DNA of 64,000 nucleotides. It comes from Actinophytocola sp963729115 (lineage in GTDB: Bacteria; Actinomycetota; Actinomycetes; Mycobacteriales; Pseudonocardiaceae). Where the stretch lies: the NCBI GenBank assembly GCA_963729115.1, contig CAVSMR010000003.1, forward strand, positions 62,001-126,000, in the 5' to 3' direction. The stretch's first letter is position 1, and each line of letters starts with the position of its first letter. The notes below the pieces were generated by a model. The model was not told the origin of the DNA. It did no database searches and worked only from the letters and a program-made list of their open reading frames with translations. Positions 9,717 through 18,620 of this stretch are shown here, piece after piece. Position numbers and translations under genes: made by a program.

Positions 9717-10718
9717 TCAGGTGCCGGCGACGAGGATGTAGCCCACGGCGCCGAGATACAACGCCAGCCACGTGATCACCGCGGCGGTCGGGAAGCGCGG
9801 ACGGCGCCACGTGACCGCCATGCACAGGAGCGCACCGGCCAGCGCGCAGCAGCCCGCGACGACGGCCGGTGCGGCGAGTTCCCATTTCACGAACGCCAGC
9901 CCGACCGCGATGGGGATGGCGGCCTGGAAGACCATCGCGCCGGTGATGTTGCCCAGGGCCAGCGCGTCCTTGCTCTGCCGCACCCACAGCACGCTGTTCA
10001 GCTTCTCCGGGAGCTCGCTCGCCAGGGGAGCGAGTACGAGCGCCAGGACCAGCGCGGGTATGCCCACTCCGGTCGCCAACTGCTCGACCTCGACCACGAA
10101 CAGCTGGGCGCCACCCACGATCAGGCCGACACCGACCAGCACCTGCAGCCAGATCCAGACGTTGCGTGGCGCCTCGCGTTTCCTCGGGTTGAAGAACAGT
10201 CCACGCAGCTCGTCCTCGCCGCTGGGCTCGCCGCTCCGGTTGAGCGACCGCCACGCATAGGCGATGTAGGCCAGCACGAACGCGACCGCCGCGATCACAT
10301 GCACGGTCGCGTTGCCGAGCACACCGAGCAGCAACGCGAGGCTCAGCATGGGCACGAAGACCGTGAGATCTCGCCTCGTCGAACCGCGATCCAGCGCAAG
10401 CCCGCTGCCTTGCGCACGACGACGCCGGAACCCCAGCGCGGACAGCCCGACGACCGCCATGCCGAGCGTCCCCAGCAGGAACGGTGCGCCGATGATCGCG
10501 CCGATCGCGATCTCCCCGCCGGTCTCCCCGGTCAAGATCGCGATGACCGGGATCACCGACTCGGGCAGCGCGGTGGCGACCGCGGCGAGCACGCTGCCAA
10601 TGGGGCCATGCCCCAGACCAAGCCGCGAGCCGAGCCACTCGACGGAGTTGGTGAACAACACGGCGCCGCCCAGCAAGAGCGGGAAGCTCAGTGCCACCAA
10701 CAGGATGTTCCAGACCAT
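9717..10718 (-). CDS. Sodium/calcium exchanger family (CaCA) membrane antiporter
   Basis: An integral membrane protein of 333 residues built of two homologous halves of about five hydrophobic helices each, the CaCA plan. The two alpha-repeat signatures carrying the cation-binding acidic residues are visible: ATALPESVIPV in the first half and APLASELPEKLNS in the second. A charged cytoplasmic loop joins the halves (around RSLNRSGEPSGEDE). The family exchanges Na+ or H+ for Ca2+ or similar cations across the cytoplasmic membrane. It is monocistronic on the minus strand downstream of the catalase region, and ATG 10718 gives the expected N-terminal helix directly. Confidence 0.9.
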   Translation of the reverse strand: MVWNILLVALSFPLLLGGAVLFTNSVEWLGSRLGLGHGPIGSVLAAVATALPESVIPVIAILTGETGGEIAIGAIIGAPFLLGTLGMAVVGLSALGFRRRRAQGSGLALDRGSTRRDLTVFVPMLSLALLLGVLGNATVHVIAAVAFVLAYIAYAWRSLNRSGEPSGEDELRGLFFNPRKREAPRNVWIWLQVLVGVGLIVGGAQLFVVEVEQLATGVGIPALVLALVLAPLASELPEKLNSVLWVRQSKDALALGNITGAMVFQAAIPIAVGLAFVKWELAAPAVVAGCCALAGALLCMAVTWRRPRFPTAAVITWLALYLGAVGYILVAGT

Positions 10719-10769
10719 CCGGGAGCATTACCCCCAGCAGCCCTTCCCGACACGCCCCCGCCGAGGTCG

Positions 10770-10922
10770 TCACACGGGATCTGGCGGTGGCGGAGGACCG
10801 GGCGGTTGGGGAGGTTGTGGTGTCGGGGGGATCGGATCCGGTTCACCCGGCACCGGCAGGGGCTCGGGGCCGGGCGGCAGCGGGTCGGGCAGGGGCGGTA
10901 GTGGTTCGTGCAGATCAGGCAT
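10770..10922 (-). CDS. Small proline-rich protein (50 residues)
   Basis: A short gene immediately downstream of the catalase on the same strand. ATG 10922 is preceded by a perfect ribosome site (GAGGAGG, about six bases upstream) that starts within a few bases of the catalase stop codon, so the two are probably co-translated. The product begins MPDLHEPLPPLPDPLPPG and is almost entirely Pro with Leu, Gly, Asp and Glu, ending in a run of five prolines and DPV. It has no signal peptide or membrane segment and is expected to be an extended acidic polyproline peptide. Function is unknown. The strong ribosome site and the clean stop codon are the evidence that it is real. Confidence 0.6.
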   Translation of the reverse strand: MPDLHEPLPPLPDPLPPGPEPLPVPGEPDPIPPTPQPPQPPGPPPPPDPV

Positions 10923-10937
10923 GGATTTCCTCCTCGT

Positions 10938-13055
10938 TCACGCCGGTACGGCGTCGGTGGGTCGCTCCCAGGCCCGGTGCCGGGCGATCTCGCCGGCGAA
11001 CGCGGTGGCCAGTTCGTCGGCGAGGTCGGTGTCCAGGTCGTCGGCGGCGGCGGTGGAGGTGACGACACCGCGGTCGGTGGTGACGGCCGTGTCGGTGGCC
11101 AGCCGCGTGTCGCCGACGCCGGCCTCGCGCAGCAGGTCCACACCGGAGCCGAACGCCGCGATTGGTTTGGCGTGCTTGTATGCCTCGATGACGAAGTGCA
11201 TGGCGTAGCCGTCTCGGCGCAGGGTCGCCACGCTGTCCGGTCCGCACGGTACGAGCACGGCGTCGTAGAGCACGGACGCCATGGTGTTCGCCGCCCGGTC
11301 GACCGGCAGGTCGTCACCGGCGGCGGTGCGCACCGCCGCGTCCACGGGCGCGAGCAGCTCGACCAGCGCGCCGCGGCGCCGCAGCTGGGCCCGGACGCGG
11401 TCCAGCCCCGCACCGTCAACGCCGTCCGCGACGAGCACGGCCACGCGCCGGGTGGCGATCGTCTCGCCGGGTGCGATGGCCTGGCTCAGGGCGGGCGACG
11501 TGCGGGTGGCCGGTGGTGTGGGCACGCTTTCGGGCTCCGCGATCCCGATCCCGGCGCCCACCTCGGTGGCCAGCCGGTGGTCGACGCAGTTCAGCTGCGC
11601 AACGACGCGCGCTCGGATCTCCTTGTCGACCACCTTGCCGAGCTCGAATCGGAACGCGGCGACGATGTGCTCCTGCTCCACATCGGACATGCTGTGCCAG
11701 AAGAGCGCGGCCTGCGTGTAGTAGTCGCGGAAGCTCTCCGCGCGCTTGCGGATCTTGCTGCCCTCGACCTTCTCCTGGTAGTGCGCGAAGACGCCGTCGA
11801 CGAGCGTGCCGCCGACGGCCGGGCAGCCCGCGGAGACGGTGTTCTTGTGGTAGGCCGCGCGTCCGGTGTGGACAGTGTGCTGGTGGTACCCGTCGCGCTG
11901 GTTGTTGGTCACCGGGGCGACCGGGCGGTTCACCGGCAGCTGGGAGAAGTTCGGCCCGCCCAGGCGGATCAGCTGGGTGTCGAGGTAGGAGAAGTTGCGG
12001 GCCTGCAGGAGCGGGTCGTTGGTGAAGTCGATGCCCGCCACGACGTTGGCCGTGTGGAACGCGACCTGCTCGGTCTCGGCGAAGAAGTTGTCCGGGTTGC
12101 GATCCAGCACCATCCGGCCCACCGGCCGTACCGGGACCTGCTCCTCGGGCACCAGCTTCGTCGGGTCCAGCAGGTTGAAGTCGAACGCGAACTCGTCGGC
12201 TTCCGGGATCAGCTGGACGCCGAGCTCGTACTCGGGGAGGTCACCCGCTTCGATCGCGTCCCACAGGTCGCGGCGGTTGAAGTCCGGGTCCTTGCCGGCG
12301 ATCTTCTGGGCCTCGTCCCACGCCAGTGAATGCGTGCCCAGCAGCGGCTTCCAGTGGAACTTGACGAACGTGCCGCGGCCGTCCGCGCTGACGAACCGGA
12401 AGGTATGCACGCCGAAGCCCTGCATCATCCGGTAGCTGCGGGGCAGCGCGCGATCCGACATCAGCCACATCATCATGTGCATGGTCTCCGGCTGCAGCCC
12501 CACGAAGTCCCACAGGGTGTCGTGTGCGGAGGCGGCCTGCGGGATCTCGTTGTGCGGTTCGGGTTTGACCGCGTGCACGAAGTCAGGGAACTTGATGCCG
12601 TCCTGGATGAAGAACACCGGCATGTTGTTGCCGACGAGATCGTAGTTGCCCTGGCCGGTGTAGAACTTCGTGGCGAACCCGCGAACGTCGCGAACGGTGT
12701 CGGCCGAGCCACGCGAGCCCGCGACGGTGGAGAACCGGACGAACACGGGGGTGCGGATCGCCGGGTCGGTGAGGAACCGTGCGCACGTGTACTCCGCGAG
12801 CGAGTCATCGTACGGCGCGAACGAGCCGTAGGCGCCCGCGCCGCGCGCGTGCACCACTCGCTCCGGGATGCGCTCGTGATCGAAGTGGGTGAGCTTCTCG
12901 CGCGCGTGGAAGTCCTCCAGCAGCGTCGGCCCGCGTTCGCCCGCCGCCAGGGAGTCGTCGGTGTGGTCGACCCGCACGCCCTGCTGGGTGGTGAGTGCCG
13001 ACAGGTCCGGGGCGCTGCGGTGGGCGGCCAGCTGCTCGTCCTTGCGGTCGGTCAT
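10938..13055 (-). CDS. katE: Large-subunit monofunctional catalase, HPII/KatE type
   Basis: A heme catalase (2 H2O2 to 2 H2O + O2) of 705 residues, the length of the large-subunit clade. The N-terminal extension is followed by the catalase core. The distal His is in VVHARGAGAYGSF, the catalytic Asn in NNMPVFFIQDGIKFPDF, and the proximal heme-ligand Tyr in the RNFSYLDTQ segment. The last roughly 150 residues (from ATRRVAVLVADGVDG) form the flavodoxin/DJ-1-like C-terminal domain diagnostic of HPII-type enzymes. It is cytoplasmic and usually linked to stationary phase or osmotic stress. The small proline-rich gene follows directly. Confidence 0.97.
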   Translation of the reverse strand: MTDRKDEQLAAHRSAPDLSALTTQQGVRVDHTDDSLAAGERGPTLLEDFHAREKLTHFDHERIPERVVHARGAGAYGSFAPYDDSLAEYTCARFLTDPAIRTPVFVRFSTVAGSRGSADTVRDVRGFATKFYTGQGNYDLVGNNMPVFFIQDGIKFPDFVHAVKPEPHNEIPQAASAHDTLWDFVGLQPETMHMMMWLMSDRALPRSYRMMQGFGVHTFRFVSADGRGTFVKFHWKPLLGTHSLAWDEAQKIAGKDPDFNRRDLWDAIEAGDLPEYELGVQLIPEADEFAFDFNLLDPTKLVPEEQVPVRPVGRMVLDRNPDNFFAETEQVAFHTANVVAGIDFTNDPLLQARNFSYLDTQLIRLGGPNFSQLPVNRPVAPVTNNQRDGYHQHTVHTGRAAYHKNTVSAGCPAVGGTLVDGVFAHYQEKVEGSKIRKRAESFRDYYTQAALFWHSMSDVEQEHIVAAFRFELGKVVDKEIRARVVAQLNCVDHRLATEVGAGIGIAEPESVPTPPATRTSPALSQAIAPGETIATRRVAVLVADGVDGAGLDRVRAQLRRRGALVELLAPVDAAVRTAAGDDLPVDRAANTMASVLYDAVLVPCGPDSVATLRRDGYAMHFVIEAYKHAKPIAAFGSGVDLLREAGVGDTRLATDTAVTTDRGVVTSTAAADDLDTDLADELATAFAGEIARHRAWERPTDAVPA

Positions 13056-13246
13056 GACTCTCCTGTCCGTAGCGCCGCACGTCGTCGACGGCCGGTGGAG
13101 CTCGTAGTCGCCTGGAACCGTCGGGCTACCCCCGCGATGGCCGGGTATGCACCGCTACACGATCGTGTGATTGGCAGCGACCTCACCTCGGGGGGGAGAG
13201 CTGACTCGCCGGGGTGCGAAATACCGGCGAGCAGCCGCGTGGAGGT

Positions 13247-13606
13247 TCAGGACCAGATCAGGCAGAAGGTGTGGCCGGCGGGATCGCGGAATACCCGGAA
13301 GGTGTTGTCCTCGTGGGCTTCGGGCACGCGGGTCGCTCCGATGTCGAGCACGCGGCGCTCGGCTTCGTCCACGTCGTCAACGCGGATGTCCAAATGCGAC
13401 TGCTGTGAGCCGGCCGGATCGGGGAATCGCGGCGGCTGATGCTGTGGTGACGACTGGAACGACAGCTTGCGCCCGCCATCGTCGACGATGGTGACCCAAT
13501 CGTCCTCCTCGGTCTCGAGCCTTGCCCCGAGTACCTCGGCGTAGAACCCGGCCAGCTCGTGCGGATCACGGGCGTCGAGCACCACGGTTTCAAGTCGTCC
13601 GATCAT
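13247..13606 (-). CDS. VOC-family (glyoxalase/bleomycin-resistance fold) protein
   Basis: A protein of 119 residues with the two beta-alpha-beta-beta-beta repeats of the vicinal oxygen chelate fold: the first begins MIGRLETVVLDARDPHELAGFYAEVLG, split here as MIGRLETVVLDA and AGFYAEVLG; the second contains SHLDIRVDDVDEAE and ends FRDPAGHTFCLIW. Such proteins are metal-dependent lyases, isomerases or dioxygenases, or drug-binding proteins; the substrate is not predictable here. ATG 13606 fits the fold start. A longer open frame upstream lacks coding character and crosses the hairpin at 13646-13678. Confidence 0.88.
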   Translation of the reverse strand: MIGRLETVVLDARDPHELAGFYAEVLGARLETEEDDWVTIVDDGGRKLSFQSSPQHQPPRFPDPAGSQQSHLDIRVDDVDEAERRVLDIGATRVPEAHEDNTFRVFRDPAGHTFCLIWS

Positions 13607-13645
13607 GACCTCGTTGTGCCCGCCGGCCTGGAAACCAAACATGAG

Positions 13646-13678
13646 ACGGGTGGGGCCGGCTGAGCCGGCCCCACCCGT
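13646..13678 (-). terminator. Intrinsic-type hairpin after the membrane/stress operon
   Basis: A perfect 15-bp GC-rich stem (ACGGGTGGGGCCGGC with its complement) closed by a 3-base TGA loop. It sits just downstream of the stop codon at 13690 and upstream of the VOC gene. There is no U-tract, as is common in high-GC actinobacteria. Confidence 0.75.
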
Positions 13679-13689
13679 CGGCTGGTTGC

Positions 13690-14358
13690 CTAGGACCTGT
13701 TGTCCTGAAGCGAATCCCGGGCTTGCTGAGCGCGGTCGCCCACGTCGCCGGCTGCGGAGCGGGTGTCGTCCTTGACGGTGTCCACGGCGTCGGTCGCGGT
13801 CGACTTCACGGACTCGGCCGCGTGCTGGGCCGGTTCGCGCATGTTCTCCTTGACCTCCTCGACGGCCTGGCCGAGCTGCTCCTTCACCGGGCCGCCGTGC
13901 TCGCGTGCCCAGTCGGTCGCCTGCTCCGCGAGCTCCTGTTCCGGCTTGGTCGGTGGCGCGAGCGTGGACAGGAGCCACCCGGCGCCGAAGGCGATCAGGC
14001 CGGCCGCGATCGGGTTTCCCTCGGTTCCACGGCGGATGGCGCCGGGTGCCTCCCGAGCCGTCTCCCGGACGGTGTGGGCGGCATCGCCGACGGCCGACGA
14101 TGCCGTGTCGGCGACCGAGGTGGCGGTGTCGCGCACCTGGTGCCCGGCCGATGACGCGGTGTCCGAGCTGGCACCCATCACGCGGTCCCGCATGGAGTGC
14201 AACGATCTGCGGGCCCGGTTCACCCGGCGGTGAACGATGCGGGTCGGGGTGACCTTCTCGGCGAGAAGATCGACGTCAGTGCTCAGGTTGCGCTGCGTGT
14301 GCTCGATCTGGCTGCGCAGCCGATCCGGATCTGCGGCGGTTGGGTTGGGGGTGGTCAT
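13690..14358 (-). CDS. DUF3618-type membrane-associated protein
   Basis: A 222-residue protein. The N-terminal segment (DPDRLRSQIEHTQRNLSTDVDLLAEKV) matches the helical DUF3618 pattern of a short amphipathic helix followed by a basic linker (RRVNRARRSLHSM). A single hydrophobic segment lies in the middle (NPIAAGLIAFGAGWLLSTL). The C-terminal third is highly charged, Ala/Glu/Asp/Lys-rich and helical, like late-embryogenesis or CsbD-type stress proteins. ATG 14358 overlaps the stop of the gene before it (ATGA), so it is translationally coupled. It is the last gene of a three-gene operon that probably tunes envelope or membrane stress tolerance; the exact role is unknown. Confidence 0.8.
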   Translation of the reverse strand: MTTPNPTAADPDRLRSQIEHTQRNLSTDVDLLAEKVTPTRIVHRRVNRARRSLHSMRDRVMGASSDTASSAGHQVRDTATSVADTASSAVGDAAHTVRETAREAPGAIRRGTEGNPIAAGLIAFGAGWLLSTLAPPTKPEQELAEQATDWAREHGGPVKEQLGQAVEEVKENMREPAQHAAESVKSTATDAVDTVKDDTRSAAGDVGDRAQQARDSLQDNRS

Positions 14359-14795
14359 GACATGTTTCCTTTCAGCGCATCCGGAACCTGCTTGACCGTG
14401 TCGACGGTGCGTTCCGGGGTGGGGTGCATGGTGCGCAGCGTGCGGCGCCCGGTGGCGAACAGCACGCCGCCGATGACGGCCCAGAGCACGGCCACGATCA
14501 GCGCGGCGAGCCCTTCGTCCATCACGTTGGCGAACGCCCACCACAGTGCGATCGAGGCGAACAGCACGGCCAGCCAGCCGGCCAGGCTCGCGCCGGCCAT
14601 CATCCCGGCGCCCTTGCCTGCCTTGGTGGCCTCGGCCCTGATCTCAGCCTTGGCCAGGGAGACCTCCTGGCGCATGAGCGTCGACAGGTCGTGGGAGACG
14701 TTCCCGAGCAACTCGCCCAGCGACACGTCTTCGATGTCGGCTCGTGCGCGAGCCCGTCCACTGGCGCCACCCGGGGTAGGAGTAGGCACGGTCAT
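14355..14795 (-). CDS. Actinobacterial holin-like membrane protein (Phage_holin_3_6 type)
   Basis: A 146-residue protein with an N-terminal cytoplasmic amphipathic helix (SLGELLGNVSHDLSTLMRQE) typical of this family, followed by two membrane spans (GAGMMAGASLAGWLAVLFAS and GLAALIVAVLWAVIGGVLF). Despite the family name these small membrane proteins are widespread chromosomal genes and are not lysis proteins. It is coupled at both ends: its start overlaps the upstream gene and its stop overlaps the next ATG. The conserved neighbour set is recurrent in actinobacteria and suggests one complex. Confidence 0.85.
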   Translation of the reverse strand: MTVPTPTPGGASGRARARADIEDVSLGELLGNVSHDLSTLMRQEVSLAKAEIRAEATKAGKGAGMMAGASLAGWLAVLFASIALWWAFANVMDEGLAALIVAVLWAVIGGVLFATGRRTLRTMHPTPERTVDTVKQVPDALKGNMS

Positions 14796-15565
14796 CGGCG
14801 CACCCTCCCCGGCCGCGGCTCGACCACCGGAGGCGTGGTCGTCCGCGGTGTTGCGGGCGGTGGTGCGGACACGACGCCGGGCGTCGGCGGGACCGGTGCC
14901 GGCGGGTATGTCTGCTGGCCTGAATGCGGAGCCGGGGTCGCCTGCGTGACCGGTGGCGGTGGCGGCAGCGGCGCGGCGCCCGAGCCGCCGCGCTGTCCAC
15001 CGTTGGTGCCACCCTGCCGCGCTCGAGGGTCGCCGGTCCCGGAGTCGTCCGTGGAATCAGCGCTCTGGGCGGCGACCGCGCCCCGGGTCAGTCGCCCGAC
15101 CGCGACACCCGCCACCGCCGCGCCGATGAGAAACGCCGCCGGCTTGCGCCGTGCGAACCGCCGCACCTCGTCGACTACGGCGCCGGGATCCCGGGCCTCC
15201 AGCCAGGACGCCAGACCATGAGTCTTGTCCGCCGCCTGGCGCGCCATCTCCGGCGCCACCCCGTCTCCGCCGGCCCGCTCGGACATCTGGTGCAGCTGGT
15301 CGGCGAGCCTTCGCAATCCGTCAGCCGCGCGCTGCTGTCCCTGGCGGGCCTGACCGCTGAGCTGCTCCCTGCCCTCGTCCAGCAGGTCGCGCGCCTGCCG
15401 GGTGGTCTCGGACGTGACCCGGCTCGCCTGCTCGCTCACCGTCCCGGCCACCTCGCTGCCCCGGTCCGCGACCGTACGAGCGACACCAGCCGCCTCGTCT
15501 CGCGCCACGTCCGACGTTGGTCGTTCTGCTTGCGGTGGCGTCGGGCCACCATGGTGCTGAGTCAT
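14792..15565 (-). CDS. Membrane-associated Ala/Gln-rich helical protein with Pro-rich tail
   Basis: A 257-residue protein, first gene of the operon. Its first 110 residues are a long polar helix rich in Ala, Gln, Arg and Glu (for example EQASRVTSETTRQARDLLDE), probably coiled-coil or membrane-surface bound. A single membrane span follows (PAAFLIGAAVAGVAVGRL), then a low-complexity Gly/Pro/Thr-rich C-terminal tail ending in RRVRR-like basic residues. There is no catalytic motif. It overlaps the next gene by four bases. The assignment as a structural or stress protein rests on composition and operon context. Confidence 0.75.
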   Translation of the reverse strand: MTQHHGGPTPPQAERPTSDVARDEAAGVARTVADRGSEVAGTVSEQASRVTSETTRQARDLLDEGREQLSGQARQGQQRAADGLRRLADQLHQMSERAGGDGVAPEMARQAADKTHGLASWLEARDPGAVVDEVRRFARRKPAAFLIGAAVAGVAVGRLTRGAVAAQSADSTDDSGTGDPRARQGGTNGGQRGGSGAAPLPPPPPVTQATPAPHSGQQTYPPAPVPPTPGVVSAPPPATPRTTTPPVVEPRPGRVRR

Positions 15566-15792
15566 TTCGCCTCCACCGGAGTTCGTTTTCAGGTGGCGCT
15601 CAAGTACCCATGCCGAATATCGATAATCCGGCGATTCCGAGAAAATAGTCTGGCTCTATCAGCTGTTTCCCAGAGGTGTCGTGGGGTAGTCCCGCCCGTT
15701 CCAGTGCGCGGCGAATGTCGCGAAGAATCGTTCGCGAATCGCGGCGTTCGGCAGAGAATATCGAATTATCGAGGTTATGTTGTGAGAGTCTG

Positions 15793-16938
15793 TCAGCGAT
15801 GGAATTCGGCCCACGCCGAGTCCCGTAACAACGGCTCTGTCAGCAGGTCCACTGCGGTTGCCGCGAGGGCGCCGGCCGCGGCGAGCATGGTCGTGCGGCC
15901 ACGCTCGCTCGCTGCCGCGACCGCGAACGCCGGGGTGTGGTCGGAGACCTCGGGGTCCACGATCGCGACGAAGGGGTGAATCGCCGGGATGACGGCGCTG
16001 ACGTTGCCGATGTCGGACGAGCCGAGGTACACGCCCGGAGCCGGTTCGGTCAGGGCGATGCCCTCGTTCGCGATGTGTGCGGTGAACCGGTCGGCGAGCG
16101 CGGTGTTGTTGCGGAAGTGGTGGTAGGGGCGGCGGTTGCGGGTGATCGTGGTGGTGGTGCCGGTCGCGGTCGCCACCGCGCGTGCCATGGTGGCCAGCTC
16201 CACCGCGAGCTCGTCGAGCGCGGCGGTCGTGAGTGCTCGAAGTCCGAACCGGCCTTCCGCGCGTTCCGGGACGATGTTGGTCGCCTCGCCGCCGTGGGTG
16301 ATGATGCCCTGGATGTGAGATCCGGCGGGCGTGCGCGGCCGGATGGCGTCGATGGTGGTGAAGAGCTGGATCAGGCCGGCGAGAGCGTCGATGCCCTCGG
16401 TCGGGTTGCCGGTGGGGTGGGCGGCGCGGCCGTGGAAGGTGATGGTGATGTCGACCTGTGCGGTGAGCGGGGCCCAGGCCCAGTCGTGTGCTCCGGGGTG
16501 GAACATCAGCGCGGCGTCCACTCCGTCGAGGACTCCCTGTTCGAGTTCGGTGATCTTCCCGCCGCCGCCTTCCTCGGCGGGGCTGCCGACCACGAGGAGT
16601 GTGCCGTCGGGGTCCGGAAGCGCGTCGCGGACGGCGAGCGCCGCGCCGAGTCCGGCGGCCGCGATCAGGTTGTGCCCGCAGGCGTGACCGAGGCCGGGTA
16701 GTGCGTCGTACTCGAGCAGCAGTGCGACCGTGGGGCCCTGTCCGTTGCCGTGTCGGGCGGTGAAGGCCGTGGGCAGCCCGGCGACCCCGCGCCGCACCTC
16801 GAACGTGGCGAGCTCCTTGCACAGCCGGTCGGCCGCGCGGTGCTCGGCGAACGCGGTTTCCGGGTCCCGGTGCAGGTCCAGCGCGACCCGCCAGAGCCGG
16901 TCGGCGTGGACCGTGACGTCTGGGCGGGGGACGGTCAT
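15793..16938 (-). CDS. M20-family amidohydrolase (AbgB/aminoacylase-like)
   Basis: A dinuclear-metal M20 peptidase-like hydrolase of 381 residues. Metal and catalytic motifs are visible: LLEYDALPGLGHACGHN (Asp and His ligands), GSPAEEGGGGK (catalytic Glu), and the dimerisation-domain segment TFHGRAAHPTGNPTEG. Members cleave N-acyl or aminobenzoyl-glutamate-type amide bonds in the cytoplasm. The gene overlaps the stop of the upstream decarboxylase (ATGA), so the two are translationally coupled. A combined role in degrading an acylated basic amino acid or polyamine precursor is possible but inferred. About 230 bases of AT-richer sequence without a gene follow it (15566-15792). Confidence 0.92.
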   Translation of the reverse strand: MTVPRPDVTVHADRLWRVALDLHRDPETAFAEHRAADRLCKELATFEVRRGVAGLPTAFTARHGNGQGPTVALLLEYDALPGLGHACGHNLIAAAGLGAALAVRDALPDPDGTLLVVGSPAEEGGGGKITELEQGVLDGVDAALMFHPGAHDWAWAPLTAQVDITITFHGRAAHPTGNPTEGIDALAGLIQLFTTIDAIRPRTPAGSHIQGIITHGGEATNIVPERAEGRFGLRALTTAALDELAVELATMARAVATATGTTTTITRNRRPYHHFRNNTALADRFTAHIANEGIALTEPAPGVYLGSSDIGNVSAVIPAIHPFVAIVDPEVSDHTPAFAVAAASERGRTTMLAAAGALAATAVDLLTEPLLRDSAWAEFHR

Positions 16939-18389
16939 CGAGCGACGACGCGAACGGAGCGCAGCTCCGCGTCCACGGGGTCGGGGAGCTGCATACCCGC
17001 GTCCAGGCCAGACCGCAGGTAGTCGAGCACGGCGGAGTTGATGACTTCGCCGGGCAGCACCGCAGGTGCGCCAGGCGGGTAGGGCGTGATCATCTCGGCG
17101 GCGACGCGGCCGACGGCGTCCTTCGCGGCGACCTGCTCGGTCTCGGCGAAGAAGGCGTCCCGGGGGAGCAGCTCGGTCCGCAGCTCCAGATCGGCCGGGC
17201 TCGGCAGGTCCACCTCGCGCGGCGCGGGCAGGCCGGCCTCGCCCAGTGCGGCGACGGCCCGCAGCAACGTCGCCGCGGTCGACGCGTCGTCCGCGATGGT
17301 CAGGTGGGCGACGATCCTGCGGTGGTCGGATAACCCGACCGCCACGCGTTCCTGCTCGCGCAGCCAGTCCGCGGCCTGGTAGCCACTGATGCCCAGCTCC
17401 GAGACGTCTATCACGATCTTGAGCGGGTCGAATGTGCAGGCGGCGTCCGGGGAGGTGAACTCATCCCCCATGACCCGGATGTCCGGCAACTCGCTGAGCG
17501 CCGCGCGTGTCTCCTGAGCGAGGGCGAGCACATCGCCGAGCAAGCTGCGGCCCTGCTCGACCATCTGCCGCCGCCATCCGTCGAGCGTCGCGTATACCAG
17601 CGACGACGGGCTGGTGGTGCCGAGCAGATCCTCCCGCGCCTTCAACACCGCGGGATCGACGCGATCGCCCTGCAGGTGGAACACCGAACTCTGCTCGACC
17701 GCAGAGCCGGACTTGTGGACGCTGGTGACGCACACGTCCGCATCGGCGTCCATCGCCCACGTCGGCAGGTCTGGGTGGAAGGGCAGGTGCGCGCCCCATG
17801 CCTCGTCGACGATCAACGGCTTGCCGAACTCGTGGCACACCCGGGCGATCGCGGCGATGTCGCCACACGCCCCGTAGTCGGTGGGGGTGACCAGCAGCAT
17901 GCCCTTCGCGTCCGGCTCCTCCTCGAAGCGTTTGCGTACCTCGTCCGGGCCGGGCGGGTGGGACAGATGCAGCCCCGCGTCCCACCGCGGGCGGACCCAC
18001 ACCGGCGCCACACCGGACAGGATCAGGCCGGAGATGACCGACTTGTGCGACTGGCGCGCGACGAGGAGCTTCTCGTGCGGACCCGCCACCGCGAGCATCG
18101 CGCTCTTCACCGACAACGAGCTGCCGCACGTGGAGAAGAACGCGTGGTCGGCGTGCACCGCGTCGGCCATCAGTTCCTGCGCCTGCTTCAGCACGCCGTG
18201 CGATACCCGCCGGTCGTCCAGCCCGTTGATGGAAAGAACGTCCGACGTGAAGACGGCCTCGCCGACGACCTCGAGCACGCGCGGATCCACGCCACGACCC
18301 TGCCGGTGACCCGGTGGGTTGAACGGCACGAACCCCTGGTCGTGGTAGGCCTGCAAGGCCTCCAGCACGGGCGCACGGCTGTGGTCCAT
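16935..18389 (-). CDS. PLP-dependent Orn/Lys/Arg-type decarboxylase
   Basis: A 484-residue fold-type I enzyme of the group III decarboxylase family. The segment GFVPFNPPGHRQGRG begins the family-specific N-terminus. FFSTCGSSLSVK binds PLP phosphate, VDEAWGAHLPFH carries the PLP-pyridine Asp, and SVHKSGSAVEQSS holds the Schiff-base Lys226. The C-terminal domain ends around LPDPVDAELRSVRVVAR. It would make cadaverine, putrescine or agmatine; which substrate is used cannot be decided. It is shorter than the enterobacterial inducible enzymes because the wing domain is missing, as in SpeA-like Bacillus and actinobacterial proteins. It is coupled to the M20 hydrolase downstream. Confidence 0.92.
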   Translation of the reverse strand: MDHSRAPVLEALQAYHDQGFVPFNPPGHRQGRGVDPRVLEVVGEAVFTSDVLSINGLDDRRVSHGVLKQAQELMADAVHADHAFFSTCGSSLSVKSAMLAVAGPHEKLLVARQSHKSVISGLILSGVAPVWVRPRWDAGLHLSHPPGPDEVRKRFEEEPDAKGMLLVTPTDYGACGDIAAIARVCHEFGKPLIVDEAWGAHLPFHPDLPTWAMDADADVCVTSVHKSGSAVEQSSVFHLQGDRVDPAVLKAREDLLGTTSPSSLVYATLDGWRRQMVEQGRSLLGDVLALAQETRAALSELPDIRVMGDEFTSPDAACTFDPLKIVIDVSELGISGYQAADWLREQERVAVGLSDHRRIVAHLTIADDASTAATLLRAVAALGEAGLPAPREVDLPSPADLELRTELLPRDAFFAETEQVAAKDAVGRVAAEMITPYPPGAPAVLPGEVINSAVLDYLRSGLDAGMQLPDPVDAELRSVRVVAR

Positions 18390-18620
18390 GACGCGGTATG
18401 CCCAGGTGCCGGCGCGTGAAACGCCTGTCCATGGGTTTGGGATAGCCCGACGTCGGGAATTATCGACGCGTCATTGAGGTGGTCCGCACTGGTTCTGAGA
18501 GGTCGGCCCGGACGATGCACAAGAGCCGGTAACCCGGTTTGAGGCCGGGGTCGGCGGGCATTCGGACTATTCGAGCGCGGAGTCCCACGGGCTCCGGACG
18601 ATAGTCGGAGAGGACGGAAA

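Noticed and set aside
9390..10901. Plus-strand open frame across the cation exchanger
   Set aside because: Arg/Gln/His-rich composition typical of an antisense shadow; the minus strand encodes a clear CaCA transporter.
10908..12329. Plus-strand open frame of 473 codons over the catalase
   Set aside because: Antisense shadow of an unmistakable catalase; no motif of its own.
14355..14795. Possible prophage lysis gene because of holin-family resemblance
   Set aside because: The family is a widespread chromosomal membrane-protein group; the operon partners are stress-type proteins and no endolysin or phage structural genes adjoin.
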